From: Arbacia lixula
Lineage: Eukaryota > Echinodermata > Echinoidea > Arbacioida > Arbaciidae
DNA: 64,000 nt
Assembly (NCBI GenBank): GCA_963669155.1
Contig: OZ022578.1
Coordinates: 8,679,230 to 8,743,229, forward strand
Direction: 5' to 3'
The position numbers and the translations under genes are program-made. The notes under the pieces are model-generated. The model was not told where the DNA came from and made no database searches. It saw only the letters and a list, made by a program, of their open reading frames with translations. This document shows, piece after piece, positions 59,801 through 64,000 of this stretch (the stretch's first letter is position 1; the number at the start of each line of letters is the position of its first letter).

Positions 59801-62800
59801 TGATCTTCCACACCAAAATCGCCTCTTCCATCCCACTTCATTCGTCTGAATTGTATTATTCTCTCTTCCTATCATACATAAATTTTCAGGCTGGGAGTAA
59901 CATATACTCGACAGATAAAATGTAAATTCAGCCACAGAAAACACTGAAAAATTTATAAAAACCGGACGAGCGGGCTGATATGTATACTCCATTATATACT
60001 ATTATTCAAACTCATTATTTTGATTTTTAACATCCGTGAAATTGAAAATACTGATGTATCATTCGCAATGGAGACATCATAATGCCCGCATGAATTTAAA
60101 TTTTCAAGTATTATGATTGTATGAATGTTGTCTACCGCAAGGCTGTTTTTCAACAAATCGGTCATTAGATCATGCAAGATAATGTAAGCTCGACGCGTGT
60201 TCTCGTCAAATAGCGAGCTAGTTTGCTGATCCGGGGAACTAGCCAGAAGTTGCAATCGCGTCTTCATTAGCTCGAAACGTAAGCTCGAAACTCGGGATGC
60301 ATAATTATCCCGATGTTCGCACATGCGCAGTGTGCGACGGGAACAGGCCACGACCGCGTGGTTTCGGTTGTGAGCTCGCATTCACGCACGTATAAAAACC
60401 AACGTACACAATGCATCGTGCGCGCTGATACATGCCGAGGTCGGGAAATTTTCAGGCCAATGAAGACGCTCCGGCTAGCTCGCGAGCTCAGATTTCTTCA
60501 GAACAAGCACGCTATTTCGCCCACATCGGGCTATTTTTTTTTTTTTGGTCTTTATCTATGCAAAAGCTTTCGGTCAAATAGGCCTTCATCAACAAAGAAT
60601 AAACGTCGCAGTAAAAGCAAAACTAAGGACAGAGTATTATCACGTTACCATCATTCTCCACGTCATCTCCGTTACAGTGGTGGTTGGTAGAGGAAGGGGG
60701 GGGGGGGGGGGGTTGGGGGTCAAATGAAAAGCCATGTAATGTAAGGTAAATGCCTTTGCATATTCTGTTAATATTAATGTGAAGCACGTAGGGAACCGTC
60801 ATGGTTATAATGCGCTATATAAGCTTCACTTATTATTATTTTTTTCCGGTCGTTTTTTTCTCCTTTTCTTTTTTTGTTCTCGGTCGTATAACTTTTGAAG
60901 GCCATGCCCCCAACCGAGCCAATCAAAAAGATGGCCGCAATTTTGTTTTGATGAAAGGCGGTTATATGTTTTTACCTTACATTTTATTGTTCTTCCATTT
61001 CCCGTTTCTCCTTTTCTTTCCCTTTCCATCACAAATTGCAGTTCCATTTTGTCATTTAAATTGTACCCACTTCCTCACTCATTCTAATAAAGAGATTTTT
61101 TTCTCTCATATGTTCCTTTTTTATCGTTCCTTCCGTTTTATCCTTCATCTTATCTTTATGTTCTTTCTGATCTTTTCCTTTCCATTTCCCTCTCTCCTTT
61201 TCTTCCTTTTCTTCCCTTTTCCATCTTTCTCCCCTTTTCATTTTCCCGGTGATTTCATGATTTCATGATTTCATTTTCCCGGTGAGCTCCGCGGGGGCGG
61301 GGGAGCAGTCCGCCCCCTGCACCCTGCCTGTTACGCCACTGCACTTTCACTATCTTTAGTATCATCATTATAATGAACATAAGTATAACTATTACATTTC
61401 TTAATTCTGTCATGACGAACATTGCAAAAGTACGAACAAATAAAGATACAACTATTAAAAAGAAAGAAATAAGAACGTCGAGGAGCTTCATGCAATACAA
61501 ATATTTTGTTTGTAAAAAAAAAAGGACAGCGGCGAAAATGTCGGTGCAGCAATATTATCGGGGCAGCATCATTGTCGCATTTACTTCGTGAGTTATTGTC
61601 GATCATGCATATTTCGTTTTATCGAAAAAAATCACGTCGAAAAGTAAGAGTGTTATAATATGTCGATTAGATTAGGAGATATAATGGTAAATGCATGTGA
61701 CACCGATTATAGGTCCGACTTTTCCACAGATTTACAAATGGGATATTTTTGACGTTAATAGCAAGGTTGATTCAAAGTATCACAGTAAAAATTTTACAAA
61801 TTCAATCCCCGTTCAAAAACCGTGGGCCACGCAAGATTATATCTGTGATCCGCCATAATTTAGACATCAAAACAAATACATGAACAAACCTCCACAATTC
61901 ACGCAACAGCTGCGAGAAAGCTGCAAGGATAATCTACAATCGATTCTTCCTGTTAATCCGCTTTAATCTGTGCAGCGCGCTGCCGCGAGCTGCATCTAGC
62001 GGCAAGCTACATCCTGTTCTTTAATCACCGCAGCGGGGGTGTGCCCGCGGCGTGCACGCTGCCAAAATAATATGGATGTGCTCCCTAAGTGTATGAGACC
62101 AGAAGGACACATGACAACAAAAAAATTTGGATGTTATATTGATATATCAATATAGAACATTACTACTACTGCTTATAATACATCATAAAGATAATAACAA
62201 TTATATTTCTTTGAAGTTATTTTTGCAGCTTTTCTTTTTTTTTCTTCACTTTCCTTAAACTTTCTGTAATTAGCATCATTTCATTTGTATGAAAGTTATT
62301 TGTGAATGTATCACTTTGATTATGATATCATTGTATCAAGTTGTATATTTCATGTTTGTATGTTTTTTTTTTTATCATATCAAATTTTGTACTTATTGTG
62401 TAAATGTACATGTACAGGGCTTCCCTGCAAAGCAGTTGATAAACTGAGGGGACGAACTTGGGTAATACAGCAAGAAATATTCCTAAATAATAATCATCAT
62501 GGTAAATAATAATGGCCAATCACTACCTGAGAAGGGGATGCTGGCATGAGGGGTTCTAGGAACTGCCTTGGTCTGGTGGCGAGGGGAGGGACCGCATCAA
62601 GCCGATTCTGGAAGGGCACTCTCCAGACATGGACGCTACCAGTCACACAGCCTCTGCAGAAGATAAGAAACAGAGGTCGAAGGTCAAAGGTCATGTTTTT
62701 TCATGATCAATTTCATGAAAGATGATAAATGAACATAAATTAGTGCATAACATTGTTATTTTTTTCCTGATTTTTGTCATCCTGATCACTAAAAATCACC

Positions 62801-64000
62801 AAATCTTCAAACTGGCAACACATTGAAAATGTTTATACGACACGTATGCTCTTCAAATTGGCAGTATTATTACTACAACTTCCAATGGAATACATGTTCT
62901 AATTCTTGGTAACATGATAATTTTTTACAGTGGGGTTAACAGAAAATAATGATTATTCCTGCTTTTAAATGGTCCAGGTCACGAATCAATCAGTCTTGCA
63001 CGAGTCACACACACAAGTCTCAAAAGACAGCATGCCCTCTAACACTGAGGGAGCTAACTTTTTGAGTGCCCCAGGTGAGTACTGTATAAGTGGTTTCTTT
63101 CGCGGGGGGTTTATTTTCGCGAATTTCGCGAATCGGGATGCGTCAGCCAATTTAACATCACACGAAAAGTTTTTGAGCATTACCGCAAATTTATCCGCGC
63201 TATAAAATGTGTTGAACTCCACGAGCAGAGTTGCTATGTGGCGCTATCAATATCACACACAACGATACAGCACGCGCGATGCGTGGAAGAATGTCCAGAA
63301 TGTAGGTCAAATGAATACAGTCACAGTACTGTAATTCGCACATGATCAGATGGATTACTTAGCCTAGCCTAGTTCTAGTTACTTTAGATTTGCCGACCGC
63401 GAATTTAGCATCGCGTGAAAATATCAGGACCCCCGCCGAGCGCGAAAAATATCTGCACGAGAAAAAAACCACTTTTACAGTATTCTGTCACCAATAATAC
63501 AAGTAAGTCCAATTGAGCAGCATAGCCATCTGGCACAGAGGTAGTTAAGAAAGAATGCTGACAACAATTCTGCCCTACTTTGATAAAAGGAAGTAAGAAC
63601 TTAACTTAAGGGGAAAACTACTCATAACAGAAGAAATTTTGATAATGTGGGTATATTGAGTATTTCAATAGGAACTCATATCCATTTTTTACAGTCAGAA
63701 AGAGCCCAAAGTGTGTGGAAACCAATTTGAATTTCACAGAAAAGTATGAAATATATGCAATTTGTCACTTGTTTCCTTTTGTCAGAGTAGGTCAGAACTC
63801 CGATGTGACTTACACTGCGAGGATGGCATTGTTCTGGTTGAGTTGGTGTGTGAGGAGGGGGCACCAATGGAGGGTGGAGAGCAGGGGGCAGGCTGGGGGA
63901 GCTAGCTGGTACAGACAGGTAGGCTGCTTGCCCGTCTGCAACCAGATCTTGACCGGGTCATCGGCCGCACAGCTAGCCAGCAGGTGACCCGTCGGGTTCC
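42167..64000 (-). CDS. HERC1: E3 ubiquitin-protein ligase HERC1, 3' part (21 exons, 5' end outside window)
   Basis: Giant HECT-type ubiquitin ligase of cytosol/Golgi membranes; the family combines two RCC1-like domains, SPRY, WD40 and a C-terminal HECT domain. Here 1235 C-terminal residues: WD40 end, RLD2, HECT, in the order known for HERC1. Exons from 5': 64000(cut)-63814, 62653-62527, 55861-55712, 55226-54954, 54438-54085, 53647-53522, 52591-52453, 51602-51421, 50629-50477, 49915-49793, 49540-49438, 48760-48516, 48216-47986, 47768-47596, 47083-46841, 46182-46011, 45439-45359, 44546-44394, 43856-43723, 43151-42980, 42355-42167. All phases agree. The catalytic Cys lies in TCFFQL, about 52 residues from the end. 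The similar ligase HERC2 lacks this WD40-RLD-HECT end. Confidence 0.96.
42434..42510. mobile_element. Family A MITE, half copy
   Basis: TATAAAACTTACTATTGATG and AATGGCAATTTCGATAGAAA correspond to the left half of the family. The right half is missing. Confidence 0.65.
42980..43151 (-). CDS. HERC1: HERC1 exon: HECT hinge and C-lobe start
   Basis: Encodes [20 protein letters not shown] and [20 protein letters not shown]. The [15 protein letters not shown] stretch is diagnostic for the HECT C-lobe. Donor GTAAGA. Confidence 0.97.
43478..43616 (-). other. Cryptic or alternative terminal exon in a HERC1 intron
   Basis: After TGTTGCAG the frame continuing from the upstream exon stays open for 45 codons ([17 protein letters not shown]..., then [16 protein letters not shown]) to TGA. 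A donor GTTTGC at 43497 would exit in the wrong phase for the next exon. If used as a terminal exon it would remove the catalytic Cys. It may be chance. Confidence 0.2.
43723..43856 (-). CDS. HERC1: HERC1 exon: HECT N-lobe end
   Basis: Encodes [20 protein letters not shown] and [20 protein letters not shown], the ELE.ML.G-type HECT motif. Phase 2 exit at GTAACA. Confidence 0.96.
44133..44236. mobile_element. Short MITE related to the 9575-10225 element
   Basis: CCCCCCCTATGCAAAATAACATA faces the inverse TATGCTATTTTGTTCAGGGG; the centre CCTGCCAAATTATTT and CAAAACCTCTTCGATAAAAA match the nested element in the hAT remnant. Confidence 0.75.
44394..44546 (-). CDS. HERC1: HERC1 exon: HECT E2-binding region
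   Basis: 51 codons: [17 protein letters not shown], then [20 protein letters not shown] and HELDRQ, the conserved VT..N...Y-type segment of HECT domains. Donor GTATGC. Confidence 0.97.
44600..44866. repeat. (ATC)n microsatellite
   Basis: About 265 bp of imperfect ATC units in HERC1. It yields false poly-His, Ile, Ser and Asp frames. Confidence 0.97.
45359..45439 (-). CDS. HERC1: HERC1 exon: HECT N-lobe
   Basis: 27 codons, phase 0: [20 protein letters not shown] and SEDNFHE. Acceptor TTTTGCCAG, donor GTGAGT. Confidence 0.95.
45849..45950 (-). repeat. Partial duplicate of a HERC1 HECT exon
   Basis: Copy of the last part of exon 46011-46182 with its donor, shifted 162 bp. It still reads [20 protein letters not shown], then [12 protein letters not shown]; the true exon has AG in place of VS. 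No proper acceptor: the upstream side is a C run and CA repeat. Confidence 0.9.
46011..46182 (-). CDS. HERC1: HERC1 exon: HECT N-lobe
   Basis: Encodes [20 protein letters not shown] and [18 protein letters not shown], then [11 protein letters not shown] partial in-frame copy of the last 33 codons lies 162 bp downstream in the intron. Confidence 0.97.
46841..47083 (-). CDS. HERC1: HERC1 exon: start of the HECT N-lobe
   Basis: Encodes [20 protein letters not shown] and [20 protein letters not shown], the hallmark of HECT N-lobes. Acceptor TTGTCTACAG, donor GTAGGA. Confidence 0.97.
47278..47615 (-). repeat. 179-bp tandem duplication covering the end of a HERC1 exon
   Basis: Two units share ACTAGTGACAAACTGATG and ATACTGACCTGGT(G/A)GC. 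The inner copy (47417-47436) repeats the last about 20 exon bases and the GTCAGTAT donor. Confidence 0.85.
47596..47768 (-). CDS. HERC1: HERC1 exon: linker before HECT
   Basis: Encodes [20 protein letters not shown] and [19 protein letters not shown]. Phase 2 exit at GTCAGT. The exon end and donor are echoed 179 bp further on in the intron. Confidence 0.95.
47986..48216 (-). CDS. HERC1: HERC1 exon: end of RLD2 and linker to HECT
   Basis: Encodes [17 protein letters not shown] (last RCC1 blade), a Pro/Leu-rich linker and [20 protein letters not shown]. 77 codons, phase 0. Confidence 0.96.
48430..48512. repeat. (AGAC)n-type microsatellite
   Basis: Imperfect GACAGACAGATAGA units next to the donor of HERC1 exon 48516-48760. 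Confidence 0.9.
48516..48760 (-). CDS. HERC1: HERC1 exon: RCC1 repeat with the [10 protein letters not shown] segment
   Basis: 81 codons encoding [31 protein letters not shown] and [15 protein letters not shown]. The GQDRL-GLPE motif is specific to HERC1 RLD2 and supports the gene name over other RCC1-HECT proteins. Confidence 0.97.
48953..48985 (+). other. Hammerhead-core-like motif, possible Penelope-type relic
   Basis: CTGAAGA, a small GG(A)CAG/CTGCC stem, then CAAAACGTC. This resembles the CUGANGA-stem-GAAA core of minimal hammerheads known from Penelope-like retroelements, but the G of GAAA is C here, so it is probably inactive. Confidence 0.3.
49438..49540 (-). CDS. HERC1: HERC1 exon: RCC1 repeat, first part
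   Basis: Encodes [20 protein letters not shown] and FTFGQ, phase 1 exit completed by the next exon to GQDRL. Acceptor CTGCTCAG, donor GTAAGT. Confidence 0.96.
49670..49773. repeat. ACC/ATC microsatellite
   Basis: About 105 bp of CACCAT-type units in a HERC1 intron, close to an exon end. Confidence 0.93.
49793..49915 (-). CDS. HERC1: HERC1 exon: RCC1 repeat
   Basis: 41 codons encoding [19 protein letters not shown] and [17 protein letters not shown]. The donor GTTGGT is weaker than the others. A CCA/TCA microsatellite lies just downstream. Confidence 0.95.
50200..50384. mobile_element. MITE, family D, copy 2
   Basis: GGGGTGTTTCACTCAGTCTG at the left, GAACAGCTTGGTGAAACACC at the right, and shared internal AACTCCCGCTATGTTAAAAC. 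Internally deleted against 2799-3113. Confidence 0.8.
50477..50629 (-). CDS. HERC1: HERC1 exon: RCC1 repeat
   Basis: 51 codons encoding [20 protein letters not shown] and [19 protein letters not shown]. The first ATG is an internal codon, not a start. Donor GTAGGT. Confidence 0.97.
51180..51331. mobile_element. Foldback MITE, family A, copy 8
   Basis: AGCCCTGTTGCATAAAATTT at the left and ATGCAACAGGGCCCT at the right, with GTTACCATGGTAGTTACCAT inside. Confidence 0.85.
51421..51602 (-). CDS. HERC1: HERC1 exon: RCC1 repeat
   Basis: 60 codons encoding [20 protein letters not shown] and [19 protein letters not shown]. Acceptor CTCCTGTAG, donor GTAAGG. Confidence 0.97.
51672..51833. mobile_element. 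TA-flanked MITE with central palindrome, family K
   Basis: Left CACTGGCCAGCAAAAATCAC, right AATCGTGAAGTTTGCCAGTG, TA on both sides. The centre is a 25-bp palindrome (51718-51742) holding GTTGCTAGGCAAC. A second, degraded unit follows to 52114, also ending AAGTG|TA. Confidence 0.75.
52252..52440. repeat. Imperfect ATC microsatellite
   Basis: ATCATC/ACC-rich stretch directly next to the donor of HERC1 exon 52453-52591. Confidence 0.85.
52453..52591 (-). CDS. HERC1: HERC1 exon: RCC1 repeat
   Basis: Encodes [20 protein letters not shown] and [15 protein letters not shown], one RCC1 blade. Acceptor TGTTGCAG, donor GTACAG, phase 1 exit. Confidence 0.96.
52743..52900. mobile_element. Foldback MITE, family A, copy 9
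   Basis: TATAAAACTTACCATTGAAT at the left and AGTTTTATGCAACAGGGCCC at the right, with ACTACCATGGTAAC inside. Confidence 0.85.
53250..53408. mobile_element. Foldback MITE, family A variant
   Basis: CAGAGCCATGTTGCATATAG at the left and ATGTATCATGGCCCAG at the right; TTACCATGGTAAC near the start. Relative of 34292-34481. Confidence 0.75.
53522..53647 (-). CDS. HERC1: HERC1 exon: first blade of RLD2
   Basis: 42 codons encoding [18 protein letters not shown], the RCC1-type VWG-GQL pattern. Acceptor CGGTTAG, donor GTAAAC. Confidence 0.95.
53894..54008. mobile_element. Foldback MITE, family B, copy 2
   Basis: CATGGCCATATTCCAGAAAC at the left and TTGAATATGGCCTCAGG at the right; GCCTAGTTAGT / ACTAGATTAGT inside. 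Confidence 0.75.
54085..54438 (-). CDS. HERC1: HERC1 exon: linker between WD40 and RLD2
   Basis: The longest exon here (118 codons), GC-rich. Encodes [18 protein letters not shown] and [15 protein letters not shown]. Phase 0 on both sides, donor GTAGGA. Confidence 0.94.
54765..54940. repeat. 107-bp tandem duplication in a HERC1 intron
   Basis: ATTGAAAAGATTTTTGTAAG followed by GCTTG occurs twice, period about 107 bp; CCATTTTGG blocks precede each. It ends before the exon at 54954. Confidence 0.8.
54954..55226 (-). CDS. HERC1: HERC1 exon: last WD40 blade and following helix
   Basis: 91 codons, phase 0. Encodes [19 protein letters not shown], then [20 protein letters not shown] and [13 protein letters not shown]. 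No enzymatic motif; a family-specific linker after the propeller. Confidence 0.94.
55712..55861 (-). CDS. HERC1: HERC1 exon: WD40 repeat
   Basis: 50 codons, phase 0. Encodes [18 protein letters not shown] and [15 protein letters not shown], a textbook WD40 blade with the GH and W(A) marks. Acceptor TTTGCAG, donor GTAAGT. Confidence 0.96.
56603..56765. repeat. Cluster of three GTCGAC-type palindromes
   Basis: Three units of about 37 bp of the form GTCGAC-TGGCGAGATA-...-TATCTTGCCA-GTCGAC. Between units one and two lies a perfect 26-bp palindrome (56629-56654). Confidence 0.85.
57022..57407 (+). repeat. Direct repeat 1 of the 6.1-kb element
   Basis: 386 bp, from GAGGAGGTTCTTACTAACAA to GCTTTATATGCACGCATG; about 93% like 58521-58908. 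Confidence 0.93.
57700..58430 (+). repeat. Three tandem copies of a 241-bp unit
   Basis: Units start near 57710, 57952 and 58193 (CTTGTAATCCAAGAACCATA type) and each has an ACTGACCAAT block and a TACGTG.TACTTTTTGGTTG block. Lies between the two direct repeats. Confidence 0.88.
58521..58908 (+). repeat. Direct repeat 2 of the 6.1-kb element
   Basis: Second copy, 1499 bp after the first. No retroviral-type primer site, polypurine tract or gag/pol frame lies between the copies, so they are not convincing LTRs. Confidence 0.93.
59575..59840. repeat. Pyrimidine-rich minisatellite
   Basis: About five diverged units of TCTCTCATTCCGAATCACCT plus CTTTGATATTCCCC. Confidence 0.8.
59992..60381 (-). CDS. 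Unknown 129-codon ORF in the 6.1-kb element
   Basis: Not recognised. The N-terminus is basic and Cys/His-containing ([19 protein letters not shown]), then an amphipathic helix-rich part ([35 protein letters not shown]). The sequence upstream is GC-rich, with GCACATGCGCAGTGTGCG (60317) and, on the other strand, a TATAAAAA box (60391), so the area looks promoter-like. It could be a first exon, cargo or chance. Confidence 0.25.
   Translation of the reverse strand: MRAHNRNHAVVACSRRTLRMCEHRDNYASRVSSLRFELMKTRLQLLASSPDQQTSSLFDENTRRAYIILHDLMTDLLKNSLAVDNIHTIIILENLNSCGHYDVSIANDTSVFSISRMLKIKIMSLNNSI
60687..60716. repeat. Long G run
   Basis: About 20 G followed by TTGGGGG, inside the 6.1-kb element. 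Confidence 0.9.
61280..61341. mobile_element. Isolated end of a CAGTGGCGTAAC-type transposon
   Basis: The inverse strand reads CAGTGGCGTAACAGGCAGGG then GGGGCGGACTGCTCCCCC, like the end of the hAT-like element at 8713. The opposite end was not found. Confidence 0.45.
62527..62653 (-). CDS. HERC1: HERC1 exon: WD40 repeat
   Basis: 127 bp encoding [19 protein letters not shown], a WD40 blade (TGSVHVW), then a Pro-rich linker. Acceptor TTCTGCAG, donor GTAGTG. The intron that follows is 6.7 kb and filled by a transposon. Confidence 0.93.
63082..63480. mobile_element. TA-flanked MITE, family J
   Basis: 399 bp. Left CTGTATAAGTGGTTTCTTTC, right inverse CTGTAAAAGTGGTTTTTTTC, with TA on both sides (63080-63081 and 63481-63482) and internal CGCGAA blocks. 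TA flanks fit a Tc1/mariner-type origin. No ORF. Confidence 0.85.
63814..64000 (-). CDS. HERC1: HERC1 exon: WD40 repeat (cut by window edge)
   Basis: Open from the window edge; encodes [20 protein letters not shown], a WD40 blade ending in IW, then a Cys/Pro/Leu-rich segment and NQNNAILA. Donor GTAAGT; phase 2 exit. Confidence 0.93.

Larger units (their letters stand above)
55954..62085. mobile_element. 6.1-kb terminal-inverted-repeat element in a HERC1 intron
   Basis: The first 40 bases (GGGAGCACATCCATATTATT...) equal the inverse of the last 40; TAA flanks both ends (55951-55953 and 62086-62088). The G-start and 3-bp TWA-type duplication fit PIF/Harbinger, but no transposase was found. Subterminal GCGGCAGCT/GCTGC-rich blocks occur at both ends. 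The interior holds 386-bp direct repeats, a 241-bp array, a GTCGAC palindrome cluster, a minisatellite, a promoter-like GC-rich area and T-rich low-complexity DNA. Confidence 0.88.

Noticed and set aside
60801..61268. 155-codon Phe-rich plus frame
   Set aside because: Low-complexity T/C-rich DNA; no domain or codon signal.

Overview
The window is nuclear DNA of an animal. Genes are split into short exons with consensus GT-AG junctions, intergenic DNA is AT-rich and holds many copies of ACATGTACATGT-type motifs, and dispersed palindromic repeats and long G runs are common. The two proteins encoded are animal families, and the repeat style suggests an invertebrate deuterostome, most likely a sea urchin. 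That taxonomic guess is inference only.

Layout: bases 1-7228 hold no gene I can prove (repeats and two or three doubtful exon-like stretches). Bases 7423-34262 on + carry a complete 15-exon gene for a bubblegum-type long-chain acyl-CoA synthetase (ACSBG). Every intron phase closes and the exons join into a 733-residue protein. Bases 34263-42166 are the 3' UTR/intergenic zone between two convergent genes. Bases 42167-64000 on - carry the 3' part (21 exons, 1235 residues) of the giant E3 ubiquitin ligase HERC1: the end of the WD40 region, the second RCC1-like domain and the full HECT domain. The gene runs off the right edge. The two genes have unrelated jobs (fatty-acid activation and ubiquitin transfer/membrane traffic); they are simply convergent neighbours.

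The introns are rich in mobile DNA. There is a 1.83-kb hAT-like element with an 8-bp target duplication, a 1.45-kb element with a frameshifted BED-type zinc finger, and a 6.13-kb terminal-inverted-repeat element in one HERC1 intron with internal direct repeats and tandem arrays. Several families of small foldback elements (MITEs) occur in multiple copies.

The most unusual signal is a recurring pattern. In at least six exons of the two genes, the 3' end of the exon, often with its 5' splice site, is echoed as a partial tandem copy in the intron just downstream. The ACSBG start-codon region is likewise duplicated in frame. I see no bacterial-type system, CRISPR, rRNA or convincing tRNA.
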